Shown: in pieces, positions 45,562 through 54,378 of the stretch
Numbering within the stretch: position 1 is the stretch's first letter
Layout of the letters: each line of letters opens with the position of its first letter
Assembly: GCF_013391085.1 (NCBI RefSeq)
Contig: NZ_CP058334.1
Coordinates: forward strand, 1,922,001 to 1,986,000
DNA length: 64,000 nt
Direction of reading: 5' to 3'
Source: Natronomonas halophila
Lineage (GTDB): Archaea; Halobacteriota; Halobacteria; Halobacteriales; Haloarculaceae
Program-made: the position numbers and the translations under genes
Notes under the pieces: generated by a model
What the model saw: only the letters and a program-made list of their open reading frames with translations
Databases searched by the model: none
Told to the model about the DNA's origin: nothing

Positions 45562-46722
45562 CTAATCAGCCGTTGCAAACCGCTCCCGCAGTAACTCTTC
45601 TCGTTCTTCGAACGTCTCGGCTTTCTCACGGACACCGTCGCTGACCTGTTCGATTTGCGCCAGCGCAACCTGGCTTTCGAGCCCGGTCTGGCCGTCCGCA
45701 TCGGTCTCGGCTTGGGCCTGTCGTTCGTAGGCCTGTTCGACGCGTTCGAGCGTTCCGTCCGGATTGAACAGGATGTCATTGGCCGTCCGGATGTAGCCGT
45801 CGAGGGCGTCGCCTTCCTTGCCGCGGAAGAAGTGGGTCAGCGCGTAGGTCGCCCCTGAGTGTAACGTCCACATATCGATTTCGAAGGGGTCCGCCGCGTT
45901 CGATCGGGCGTCGCTTGCGGCTTGTTGCGCTAGATACTCCGGAAAATCCAGCAGGGTGTAGAACTCTTCGAGGTCGAACGGGACGTCGGGGAACGAGACG
46001 GTGATGTCCTGGGCATCCGTGATGAAGCCCAGCAAATCATCCGCGACGAGTTCCAACTGGGAGAGCACCGATTCCCACCACGGCCCGAAGCCGTCGATAT
46101 CGCCGACGTGCTTGACGACTTCACGGTCGGTGAGCGACCGGATCGAGTTCGCACAGTAGCTATCTCGTGCAAACCCCTCGACGTACACCGCGTTGTTGCC
46201 GAAGAAATCGTAGCCCGTTGTGACGCCCATCGTTATCGGGTCATTCCGACCGGGGAGGGTAACCGACAGCCCGTCGAACATGATGTCCATGTGGACTTCG
46301 CCGCCGCCTCGGTACTGTCTGATTTCGCCGAAGACAAGTTCCGACAACGGGGTCTCCTCGTACGTTTCGGCACGGAGAATCTCCTCCAGTTCCCCGTAGA
46401 CGTCTGTCGGGTTGATGATGGCGTAATTGGAGGTTGGAACGTGGAAGAGCGGATCTTCGTCGGCTTCGCCATCACCGCTTGCCTGTTCGATGAGTCGGGT
46501 CGGCTCGACGACCGCGTTGAATCGGTCCGTCTCGACCCACTCGCCGGTGTAGGGGTTTTCGTAGCCGACCGTAGTTTCCGTTGCCTGCGGGAGCGACCGA
46601 ATCGCTTCGGCGAACGTCGTTACTTCCTCGACATTCTGGTTGGCTTCATACCACGCAGGAAGTGTTGCGTCTGTTCTTGTGTCTACGCCCGCGAACACGG
46701 TAGATGTCTTTGGAGCTTTCAT
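45562..46722 (-). CDS. DUF932-like plasmid-type protein
   Basis: 386 residues. The middle part (GEVHMDIMFDGLSVTLP, TGYDFFGNNAVYVEGFARDSYCANSIRSL) resembles the DUF932 proteins found on plasmids and phages; the last 60 residues are a charged coiled coil. No catalytic residues can be named. Start is 29 nt after hairpin leader R4. Function is unknown, but its relatives are carried by mobile elements. Confidence 0.55.
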   Translation of the reverse strand: MKAPKTSTVFAGVDTRTDATLPAWYEANQNVEEVTTFAEAIRSLPQATETTVGYENPYTGEWVETDRFNAVVEPTRLIEQASGDGEADEDPLFHVPTSNYAIINPTDVYGELEEILRAETYEETPLSELVFGEIRQYRGGGEVHMDIMFDGLSVTLPGRNDPITMGVTTGYDFFGNNAVYVEGFARDSYCANSIRSLTDREVVKHVGDIDGFGPWWESVLSQLELVADDLLGFITDAQDITVSFPDVPFDLEEFYTLLDFPEYLAQQAASDARSNAADPFEIDMWTLHSGATYALTHFFRGKEGDALDGYIRTANDILFNPDGTLERVEQAYERQAQAETDADGQTGLESQVALAQIEQVSDGVREKAETFEEREELLRERFATAD

Positions 46723-47026
46723 CGGTTCTCACGAGAGACGACTTCGAGCGTCCCTCGCCCGTTCAGGGGCAGAAAAACTGTACTCTCTACACCGGTATCA
46801 CGAAATCCCGAAACCCCTGCAATGGCAAGCAAGAACAGTCGCTCCATTCTGTAGTGGAATAGGACTTGGCCTTAGCGTCCAATAGCGATGATTCGAGACG
46901 AGTCGGAACGTCTGGCACCACGGCGGCCGGGGCTACGTCGCGTCAGGGCTCTTGGTATAGAGCCAACCACGACGTTTTGAGAGGGTTGTCATAATCCTTT
47001 TAGAACGAGCGTTCGGTTAGATTCGC
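46723..47026. other. Intergenic region with hairpin leader R4 and the lipoprotein promoter
   Basis: 304 bp, no gene. The first 55 bp hold R4 for the DUF932-like gene; the rest drives the plus-strand metzincin-like gene, with an A+T-rich patch (CATAATCCTTTTAG) about 30 bp before its ATG. Confidence 0.45.
46751..46777 (-). repeat. Hairpin leader R4, upstream of the DUF932-like gene
   Basis: Plus strand: arm CCCT, loop CGCCCGTTC, arm AGGG, then GCAGAAAAAC. 29 nt before the ATG at 46722. No flanking similarity to R2/R3 beyond the element. Confidence 0.55.
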
Positions 47027-48988
47027 ATGAGGTGGGGGGTTCGTTCCCGACGAAGAGTACTAGTCGTATTGGGGCTCGTAGTGTGTCTCGCTGTTGCAGG
47101 CTGCTCGGCAGTCGATGATACAGCGCCGAACGAGGACCCGGTCGTCGAGGGCCAACAGGTTACGCCTACAGCGACGCAGACTGCGACCGAATCCGGCGAC
47201 GAACCGACGCCGACTCCGGAACCGCTGACGCCACCGACCGACACACCGGAGTCGTATCCACCAATTATCGAACGAGTCCAGAGCTCATTGGGGGAGAACG
47301 AAGGAAAGATTCTGTATCTTATCGTGACAAACAAGTCCGACTCGGTGACGAACGACGGCGAAGCGTTCTTAGAGCGCCTGCGGGAAATCGAGGACCTAGG
47401 CTACGCCCAGCGCGACCGCGTCGCCGAGTCAGTCATCAGACGGACAACGATTACCGACGGGATGCTGCAGACTATCGACCGGATTCTGGCGTCTCCTGAA
47501 CGGTTCCAATCGACGGCCTTCAGGGATGGAATTCAGGATACCAACGACAACGGGATACTGGACGGCGAAGAGCAAGCTCTGGGGCTGAATCCGGACAGGC
47601 GAGATACTGAAATTGAGTCCATCGTCAAGCCGCTGCAATCGGATGGCTATACCCAGCGTGAACTATCGTACCTGAACCAGGTCATCGAATTCTCGTCGGA
47701 CCGGGACAATCAATACGGTGGCTGGCAGCAGGCGAAAGACCACGAACTGCTTCAGGACGCCGCTTCGGATGGGGAAATCTCGAAGACGGAACACTGGGGT
47801 ATACAGAACAACGACAGCGATGAACTGATAAACGCCAAAGAGGAACACATCGGGACCGACCCGGAGCAGGCGGATACGAGCGGCGACGGCTTCGAGGATC
47901 ATCTCAAATGGGGCCCGATGCAAGACCTTGGGATGGATGCTGACCCCACACGAATCGACGTGTATATTGAGGTCGACAAGACCGAAGACTCCGAGTTCTT
48001 GACTGAAAGCCAACGGCAAACGATAAAGAGTACTTTCCGCCAGGAACCGGGCGATGCAGTCGGTCCGATTCATATCCACTTCATTCGGAGCGACCGGAAT
48101 CTCGAGCGCGCCAATAACTATGACGAAGTCGACGAACGCCAGGCCGAACATCACGACGGCTTGGGGTACGGCGTCCGATATTTCCTGATTACCAACGGCT
48201 CCATCGAGGATTCCGGGCGTGCGAGAATGTCGACCGCCGGAGCGAGTTGGATGGTCATTCGAAGCGATCTGTATGGCAAGCAGCAAACTGCGGCACACGA
48301 GATCGGGCACGGCCTCGGTGTATTCGGCGACTCGTACGAAGGGGTCGATACGGACGAACGTTATCCCGGCTACGAGAGCATCATGAACTACGCCTACGGT
48401 AATCAGGATCACGATGCAGTCACCTTCTCGAACGGGCCACCGTTCAACGACTACAAACACATGGCTGAGATGTCGTTCGCAATCCGATACATCACCACAC
48501 ACAAACTCCGTGAGGCATGGGCGAACGGCGGTGTCGAGCAACAACTGGACCAGCGAGTCGAAACCACACCAACACCGACATCCACCCCGACGCCGACCGC
48601 GACACCAACTTCGCCCGCTACCGCGACGCCAGCACCGACCCAAACACGAACACCGACCTCGACAACTACGTCGACAGCAACGCAAACGCCGACTCCAACA
48701 GCCACCCCGACAGCGACACAGACGTCAACTGCGACTGCCACGTCGACTCCGACGGCGACTGCGACGCCCTCCGAGACGACTACATCCACATTGACCCCGA
48801 CCGCTACGCCAACCTCGACTGCTACAGCAACACCCTCATCGACAGCCACGGCCACTCCTACTTCGACGCCAACTCAAACATCGACCCCTACGTCTACCCC
48901 AACGCCCACCGGAACAAGCAGTTCGATGGGTGTAGTCGTGGTTATGCTGTTAGGAACAGCCGACCTGACCTATCGACGAGAAGCATAG
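47027..48988 (+). CDS. Secreted lipoprotein with a metzincin-like zinc site and a Thr/Pro-rich stalk
   Basis: 653 residues. The N-terminus [19 protein letters not shown] is a lipoprotein signal. The catalytic-type motif [12 protein letters not shown] (about residues 424-435) and a Met-turn-like SIMNYAYG further on mark a metzincin fold, but the third His of HExxHxxGxxH is absent and Asp follows one place later. A Thr/Pro/Ser/Ala-rich stalk of about 110 residues leads to a short C-terminal hydrophobic stretch that ends abruptly ([19 protein letters not shown]). EF-hand-like [12 protein letters not shown] near residue 170 may bind calcium. Probably a surface protease or a binding relative of one. 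Confidence 0.75.
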   Translation: MRWGVRSRRRVLVVLGLVVCLAVAGCSAVDDTAPNEDPVVEGQQVTPTATQTATESGDEPTPTPEPLTPPTDTPESYPPIIERVQSSLGENEGKILYLIVTNKSDSVTNDGEAFLERLREIEDLGYAQRDRVAESVIRRTTITDGMLQTIDRILASPERFQSTAFRDGIQDTNDNGILDGEEQALGLNPDRRDTEIESIVKPLQSDGYTQRELSYLNQVIEFSSDRDNQYGGWQQAKDHELLQDAASDGEISKTEHWGIQNNDSDELINAKEEHIGTDPEQADTSGDGFEDHLKWGPMQDLGMDADPTRIDVYIEVDKTEDSEFLTESQRQTIKSTFRQEPGDAVGPIHIHFIRSDRNLERANNYDEVDERQAEHHDGLGYGVRYFLITNGSIEDSGRARMSTAGASWMVIRSDLYGKQQTAAHEIGHGLGVFGDSYEGVDTDERYPGYESIMNYAYGNQDHDAVTFSNGPPFNDYKHMAEMSFAIRYITTHKLREAWANGGVEQQLDQRVETTPTPTSTPTPTATPTSPATATPAPTQTRTPTSTTTSTATQTPTPTATPTATQTSTATATSTPTATATPSETTTSTLTPTATPTSTATATPSSTATATPTSTPTQTSTPTSTPTPTGTSSSMGVVVVMLLGTADLTYRREA

Positions 48989-49042
48989 GGCTGAGACTGA
49001 GATACAACGTTACTGGTATCTACGCTCAACGCCCTAAAGCGG

Positions 49043-49734
49043 ATTTGTTCCAAGCAGGGTTGGCAAACGCGCTGTTGACATTCTACATCGAGACACGAGA
49101 CAATGTTCAGTATAGAAGGTTAGACGATCAACGTTGGCTTCGGCAGAAGCGGCAAGAGGAGAAAGTGAGTCTTGAGAATCTGAGTAAGGAAATTGGTTGT
49201 CCAGAAGGCCGCCTCAAGTCTCGTTTGAAGAAGCTCGAAATTTTCGAACTACCTGATGAGACATCTACGCAGGAGTCGCATGGTCCCGATCCAGAGTATC
49301 CAGATCTCCACAACGAGAAGTGGCTGAAAACCAAGTATATCGATGTGGGTTTGACTTCTAAAGAGATTGCTGACCGTTTAGGCTGTGTTTCGAACTCAGT
49401 GAGACAAGCGCTCAGTAAGCACGGGATTCGTAAACAAGACCATCGCCCATCCGAATTACAGAATGAATCATGGATACGACGAAAATACGTTTATGAAGAT
49501 TTAACTGATCGAGAAATCGGCTCGATGATTGATATCTCCCTCTCTTCTGTACGGAAAGCCCGGAAGAAATTCGGGATTCAAAGTCAGCCAGCGTATCCGA
49601 AGTTACGAGATGAGGAATGGCTTCGAGCGAAATGGGAAGACGAATTATTGAAGCCAGCTGAGATAGGGGAGGCTGCAGGAGGGGCTTCAACCGGTACTGT
49701 TCGAGAATGGCTTGACAAACATGGAATCATCTAA
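49043..49734 (+). CDS. HTH-repeat protein, start unclear
   Basis: About 230 residues. Four tandem units of about 50 residues share L..E.WLR.KY....L...EIA......S.VR..L.KHGI: at DDQRWLRQKRQEEK, HNEKWLKTKYIDVG, QNESWIRRKYVYED and RDEEWLRAKWEDEL. Each is a helix-turn-helix of the type seen in DNA-binding domains of homing endonucleases and recombination proteins. No ATG or GTG precedes the first unit in frame after the lipoprotein stop; the position given is a TTG, so this may be a 5'-truncated gene. Confidence 0.6.
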
Positions 49735-49770
49735 CTTGCGGAGATGCAGTTACTGTTACTAAACGCAGTT

Positions 49771-49833
49771 CTACACGTCATCGACGTCTTCATCGGTGGT
49801 GGCCGTAGCGTCCTCTACCGATTGTTGTGGCAT
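49771..49833 (-). other. 20-codon open frame starting MPQQS (copy 1)
   Basis: ATG 49833 to TAG 49771, encoding MPQQSVEDATATTDEDVDDV. The 20 bases around the start (ACATGCCACAACAATCG core) recur at 51480. Probably the surviving 5' tip of a lost gene; a microprotein is possible. Confidence 0.25.
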
Positions 49834-49910
49834 GTCTGCATTGTCTTGTAGTCCGGTACTCCGCCCAGAAAGATCGCCCAAGTAGATACTTGTAGACGAC
49901 CGGATAGGAT

Positions 49911-50378
49911 ATGGATATGTTCGGTATTTCGGAGCCAAATATCCTCGAGCAGGGAGAGGCTGGAGACCAATTCATCAATGAAGATCAACCACAGGTCAGA
50001 ATCACTCGAAATCAGACCGATCCGAATTGGATTGTAGATGGGGTCGACAGTATAGAAATCTCCTATGAATCTAACGACCGATTCCGGGTTGAGTATTGGG
50101 GATATATGACCGGGAGACTGTGGATCACCCATGATGGCGTTAACGAACTGAAACAGACCTTCCTTGACGATCGAGATGAGATTCCTGGCTGGACGCTCTC
50201 GACCGAACTCACGGAGCTCCCGGACTGGTTTCCTGTGCCTGACGACATCCCTTCTCCTGTTACGTGTAGTGAATGCGGGTCAGAAGTCTCGGTAACTGAG
50301 GTCACAGCCCCGTTGTCAGGGGGGTTACAAGACCGCTACTGTCCAGATTGCTGGTCCTCTGTTCGAGATGGAACGTAA
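49911..50378 (+). CDS. Zinc-ribbon protein of unknown function
   Basis: 155 residues. The N-terminal 100 residues are beta-rich and acidic without a recognised fold (SNDRFRVEYWGYMTGRLWIT). The C-terminal 40 residues form a zinc ribbon with CSEC and CPDC pairs. A second ATG two codons later is equally possible. Stand-alone gene among defence/mobile-type neighbours. Confidence 0.55.
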   Translation: MDMFGISEPNILEQGEAGDQFINEDQPQVRITRNQTDPNWIVDGVDSIEISYESNDRFRVEYWGYMTGRLWITHDGVNELKQTFLDDRDEIPGWTLSTELTELPDWFPVPDDIPSPVTCSECGSEVSVTEVTAPLSGGLQDRYCPDCWSSVRDGT

Positions 50379-50595
50379 CCATCGCGACCTTCTTGAGTCG
50401 CCTTACCGCTGCATCACACTTCCGTTGATATGACCTCCTACTGACAACCTGGCTCACAGATAGACTTATCTGACGCAGCTGTGTCTGTATCAAATACCGA
50501 ATAGGCCGTACCCATCCCGGGTCGCGTTGAACGTGACCTGCGAACACCGGATGGGAGTTCAAGCATAGTCGGGAGTCCGGCTATGCGTGACAACT

Positions 50596-50862
50596 ATGGC
50601 CTACGAAATTTCCTTCCGGCGTGGACTCGAAGCGGCTTTTGAAACCCTCGACAGCGAGGCTGCAGCCCAGATTCAGAAGAAGCTTGAGCGTGTCGCGACT
50701 GACGAGTGGCGGTCGCCTGCAGACTGGAGCTACAAATCGTGGGGCGGCCAGTCGACCGGGAAGTTCAACTGGGGGTCTCACCGTGTTTTCGCGGATATCG
50801 ATGAATCAGCAGGCAAAATTATCGTTGATGAGTCTCTCCATCGGGAGAACCTCTATAGGTAG
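50596..50862 (+). CDS. RelE/ParE-like toxin candidate
   Basis: 88 residues from ATG 50596. The C-terminal half (HRVFADIDESAGKIIVDESLHRENLYR) is the RelE-family ending, with conserved basic residues and Tyr, and the N-terminal helix pair (AFETLDSEAAAQIQKKLERV) fits the fold. RelE toxins cleave mRNA on the ribosome. No antitoxin of the usual RelB or AbrB type is visible immediately upstream, so it is either an orphan or paired with an unrecognised partner. Confidence 0.65.
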   Translation: MAYEISFRRGLEAAFETLDSEAAAQIQKKLERVATDEWRSPADWSYKSWGGQSTGKFNWGSHRVFADIDESAGKIIVDESLHRENLYR

Positions 50863-50997
50863 GGTAAACTCGGTCGGTGATTCCGGAGCTAAGATGGTAA
50901 TCGGGATAATCGCCTCTTAAATCAGATTTCTATTTTCGTTAAATGATATGTGGGGTATACGAAAGTTCTTATAGCTTCTCTATGTGGGTAAAGGCGG

Positions 50998-51381
50998 ATG
51001 GTAGGTACAACCACACAGACGGTTACTGTCGGTCAGACTGACAACAGCGGTAATCTCATTGCAGACCAGACGCACGCCGGGAAGACCATCCACGTGCCCG
51101 CTGGGGAGATTGGGGCAACCTATGAAGTTCGGCTCATCGACAGGGGCGATTACCTCGTCGCTGACGTTGTTGACCGGACGAAGGAAGTCCAGCCTCGTCA
51201 GCCGAGCATCGATAACGGTCCGGATACGGACGATGTCGGGAAAGACCTTCTCGACCCCAGCCGGAACAGTTCTTACTCGCATGAGGTCCGGAACTCGCCC
51301 GCAAGCGGGAAGCTGCGGAGTACTCCGGAGAAAGAGGAAGAACGCGCTCGGCGGAGCCAGATGACTCAGCGGAAGCTGTAG
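50998..51381 (+). CDS. TRAM-domain small protein
   Basis: 127 residues. Residues 15-60 (GNLIADQTHAGKTIHVPAGEIGATYEVRLIDRGDYLVADVV) form a TRAM-like beta-barrel, an RNA-binding module that archaea use as a stand-alone RNA chaperone. The remaining 65 residues are polar, charged and probably disordered. Follows the RelE-like gene by 135 bp. Confidence 0.6.
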   Translation: MVGTTTQTVTVGQTDNSGNLIADQTHAGKTIHVPAGEIGATYEVRLIDRGDYLVADVVDRTKEVQPRQPSIDNGPDTDDVGKDLLDPSRNSSYSHEVRNSPASGKLRSTPEKEEERARRSQMTQRKL

Positions 51382-51434
51382 CCGGGTTATCTGACTGCTG
51401 ACTCAGCGGATTCATTTTTCAGCCGCATACAGGT

Positions 51435-51482
51435 CTACGGACTGGATATGCCGTTAGACGTTGCTAACGATTGTTGTGGCAT
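51435..51482 (-). other. 15-codon open frame starting MPQQS (copy 2)
   Basis: ATG 51482 to TAG 51435, encoding MPQQSLATSNGISSP. It follows the metallophosphoesterase stop by 14 bases on the same strand and shares its start-region sequence with copy 1 at 49833. Confidence 0.25.
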
Positions 51483-51496
51483 GTCCGTATCTGGAA

Positions 51497-52558
51497 TCAT
51501 AATGGCTGGCGGCTAATCTCCGGTGAGTCCCCTGTAACTGTTAGTAGCCAAGTCGAGGGGTCGTTGTCCTCTGTCGAATCACTAATCGGTGCTGTTGGGC
51601 CCGTAGTCAGGACGGGTACATCGTGGTCACGAACCGTCCCTTCGCTCCCTACGTGCAGGTGGCCCGCGATGATGAGGTCCGGTGTGACTGTCGATTCTGT
51701 GAGGAAATCCCGAAGGTCGAGTTGCTCGGGTGAGTAGATATTCACGTTCTGTTCGTCTACGACGGGGAACGGTGTATCGTGGATAACCAGTACCTCTGGA
51801 ACTCCGAGAGTGTGGAACCGATGGTCGGGAGATAATGATGGGAGCTCTGCTCCTGAGTGGTCATAACCATACGCATTCAGAGATTCACCCTTCCCCGAGA
51901 TGGACGTCTCCTCGGTCGTGAGCCGGATGCACTCCGATTGTTCCGCCGTTAGCCGTTTCAGGAGTCGCCGACCAGCTTCCTTGTCGTGGTTTCCTTGGAC
52001 AAAATAGAAGGCGATTCCCTGCTCGCATGTGCGCGTCACTTCCTCATGAACCGTGTCTAAATCGGACTGTGTTGTCTCGTGATCGAAGATATCGCCAGCG
52101 TGGATTACCGCATCGACATTCTGGTTTCGGGCTCGGCGGAGTACTTTCGTGAAGGTCTCGCGGTTATCGACATCGTAACTCCAGGACGCCTTATTGCTCC
52201 GTGGACGGTGTCGGTATCCAACGTGGGTATCGCCGACGACGCAGATTCGAGTAGCCGCTGTCTGGCTAACTTCCCGGGCTTGGAACGCCGTAGTGCTATG
52301 TATCTCGACTCGGTCCCCTGATTGGGTGGAGTACCGTTTCCCACGTGCGCCTTCGAGCTCGTACTCTCGTCCTTCTACCCACTGCTGGCTGACATTGTGT
52401 GTCTTCCAAGTGATGACGTGGAGTTGGTCCCCATCCTCATCGATTGCTTTCAATTCGGTACTGCGAGGGTGGTTGGGCTGTGTGTTTACAGCGGTAACGG
52501 TGAGGCGTATTGAGTCAGTAAGACGTCTATCGTGCTGCACACCTTCACGAGTAATCAC
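51497..52558 (-). CDS. OB-fold plus calcineurin-like metallophosphoesterase (SbcD/Mre11-like)
   Basis: About 353 residues from GTG 52558; the frame is open to a TTG at 52654 and the start is uncertain. Residues 10-100 look like an OB-fold nucleic-acid-binding domain (SIRLTVTAVNTQP, VITWKTHNVSQQWVEGREYEL). From about residue 103 the phosphoesterase motifs appear in order: VGDTHVGYR, HAGDIFDH, VQGNHDKE, IIAGHLHVG. This is the Mre11/SbcD-type nuclease core without its Rad50-binding tail. Nuclease activity on DNA ends is likely. It lies directly downstream of, and possibly overlapping, the HNH gene. Confidence 0.75.
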   Translation of the reverse strand: MITREGVQHDRRLTDSIRLTVTAVNTQPNHPRSTELKAIDEDGDQLHVITWKTHNVSQQWVEGREYELEGARGKRYSTQSGDRVEIHSTTAFQAREVSQTAATRICVVGDTHVGYRHRPRSNKASWSYDVDNRETFTKVLRRARNQNVDAVIHAGDIFDHETTQSDLDTVHEEVTRTCEQGIAFYFVQGNHDKEAGRRLLKRLTAEQSECIRLTTEETSISGKGESLNAYGYDHSGAELPSLSPDHRFHTLGVPEVLVIHDTPFPVVDEQNVNIYSPEQLDLRDFLTESTVTPDLIIAGHLHVGSEGTVRDHDVPVLTTGPTAPISDSTEDNDPSTWLLTVTGDSPEISRQPL

Positions 52559-52643
52559 TATGCAGAGTATCCCCCGAGGCGCTATAGATAAGTTCGGGTT
52601 GCCGCACGAGTCGGAGACTGATCTGAGTGGCGAGCGTTCTCTG

Positions 52644-53921
52644 TTACATAACAAATTTATTTATATATTCGATCACGCTAACTAACTCCTCTCTCTTGTC
52701 ATAATCGTAGTATTTCTGGAACTCGTTCTTGTTATGTAGCTCTTTACCTCGCTTACTCCACTCCTTTTTACTCATCTTTGTATGATTCTCTTCATATGGG
52801 CTCCGTATCTTCCACTTCTTCCAAATCAATCCGGCTTTCTCCCAGGTACAGTCACATAGTATACAACGGGGCGGGCTATCCTCGTCAAGATATTTCTCCC
52901 AAACAGTATACTCGCCACCGCAATGTGGACAGAATTGCCAGCCGAACAGATTCATCTCTGATCGTGCTTTTTGAATGACTCTGCTAATCGATAGAAGGAG
53001 GTCATCAAGCTGGTCCGTAATCTGGTCTAATGCTTCCCTCATCTGTTGGTCGGCATAGTCGGTCCTCGCTGTGGTTGCTTGTTCGTCAACATCCTTGACG
53101 TCCGGTAGCTCTGCTTCACAAGAGGGACAAAAGTCATACTGTGGCTGTATCTCGATGCCACATTCATCGCAGATGAGGCCATCTGATGACCCGTATTGTT
53201 CTCCACAGTTGGTACACTTATTCGAAGGTGGAATATTCAACGAGCACTCAGGACAGATGCCAGCATAAATACTGGCTCCTTTTATGAAAGAGGTGAATGA
53301 ATTGAAAAAGTTAGCTAACTGTTCATCCAGTTTAGCATAGATTTTTAGCCGTCCATCTATCGAAGCTGCGAGGCCAGCATTAGATTTGCATGCCGCAAAC
53401 ATTTTGCGGCTATCCATGAAATCTCCTTTTAATTCCATAGACTCCTCAAAAATATCTATATATTCGCTTATCCCCCTATCTTTGTCGACGACCGAACTGT
53501 CTCCTTCATCCCTGTTCACTAATAATAAATTATCTAATGCTTTTACGCTCCCTATAGCGATAGAGATTAACACCTCTTGGTAATCCTGAATACTCGGTGT
53601 TGTATTCCCGGAAATAGAATTAGACATTATTTCGGGGACGTTACCCCTTTTCTCCGTCGGATATGTTTGAAGTGAACCGAGCGGACGTCCATGTACTAAA
53701 CTGTGGCATTCATCACATAGGGTGACTAAATTGTCTATTCCGTGGGTGCCGCCACGATCGACTGGGACAATATGGTGGGCGTGTAGCTCCGTATCTCCGT
53801 TAGGGCCGCCTCCAGCCTGACAATTTTGACATCTGTAGTTATCACGTTTATAAACCCGTTTCCGACGGGTATCCCAGTCATCTGGGTAATCGTCTCTACT
53901 TGTTATAGGGGAATTCGACAC
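52644..53921 (-). CDS. HNH endonuclease with multiple zinc ribbons
   Basis: 425 residues from GTG 53921. An N-terminal HNH nuclease (residues 28-78) has CQNCQ, HAHHIVPVDRGG, DNLVTLCDECH. The middle is A+T-rich and helical, and the C-terminal half has paired zinc ribbons (CPEC...CTNC, CDEC...CPSC, CPHC...CILC). Basic-residue content and base composition differ from the core, which indicates transfer. It could be a homing-type or defence nuclease; its neighbour is another predicted nuclease. Confidence 0.75.
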   Translation of the reverse strand: MSNSPITSRDDYPDDWDTRRKRVYKRDNYRCQNCQAGGGPNGDTELHAHHIVPVDRGGTHGIDNLVTLCDECHSLVHGRPLGSLQTYPTEKRGNVPEIMSNSISGNTTPSIQDYQEVLISIAIGSVKALDNLLLVNRDEGDSSVVDKDRGISEYIDIFEESMELKGDFMDSRKMFAACKSNAGLAASIDGRLKIYAKLDEQLANFFNSFTSFIKGASIYAGICPECSLNIPPSNKCTNCGEQYGSSDGLICDECGIEIQPQYDFCPSCEAELPDVKDVDEQATTARTDYADQQMREALDQITDQLDDLLLSISRVIQKARSEMNLFGWQFCPHCGGEYTVWEKYLDEDSPPRCILCDCTWEKAGLIWKKWKIRSPYEENHTKMSKKEWSKRGKELHNKNEFQKYYDYDKREELVSVIEYINKFVM

Positions 53922-54320
53922 GTAGAATGAAATGCTTAGTATAGGTATTTAAATTCGGTGCCAGGTGTGGAGAGAAACTCTGGTTTATCTTTATTAGATT
54001 TCAGATCCGGTCGCTAAAAGAAAGCGATCCAAACTCACCCATATTTAGTATGCTACTCTTCGGCACGGTCTAAATCTTCCTGCTATCGAACCACCGTTCT
54101 ACTCTGACTATCTGCTTGCCATCACCGGCGGGGAGGTTGTCCAGCGGATTGGGCTGGTTGGTCACCCGTGGGCACCTCTATTCATTATAGTATCATGACA
54201 TTTTCTCGAATCGCAAGACTGCGCGGGTATCGGGTTGTAGCGTTTTCGAACGTTATTGGATGACATTGGCCTTTCCTGAGAAGGCCGAAAATATCTGATA
54301 GAAGCCGTCTAACGCCAGAA

Positions 54321-54366
54321 TACTAGAACAGGATTTGAACCCGGGCTCTCGTCCTTACCAATGACG
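54321..54366 (-). tRNA. Partial tRNA-Thr(GGT)-like 3' half
   Basis: Read on the minus strand: anticodon stem CGTCA, loop TTGGTAA (anticodon GGT), GGACG, variable AGAGC, T arm CCGGG-TTCAAAT-CCTGT, then a seven-base acceptor-like TCTAGTA. Four of five anticodon-stem pairs and four of five T-stem pairs form. The D arm and 5' acceptor are missing upstream. This is what is left when an element inserts in a tRNA gene, so it may be an attachment-site remnant. Not a functional tRNA. Confidence 0.45.
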
Positions 54367-54378
54367 TCTTCGAGTCTT

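Noticed and set aside
48560-48900. Possible tandem DNA repeat or CRISPR-like array in the Thr/Pro region
   Set aside because: The periodicity comes from Thr-Pro codons in the lipoprotein stalk; there are no constant repeats with unique spacers.
48517-49042. 5' half of the long frame that includes the HTH-repeat protein
   Set aside because: This part is the out-of-phase reading of the lipoprotein's Thr/Pro repeat DNA (Asp/Asn/Thr-rich low complexity) and is not part of the HTH protein.
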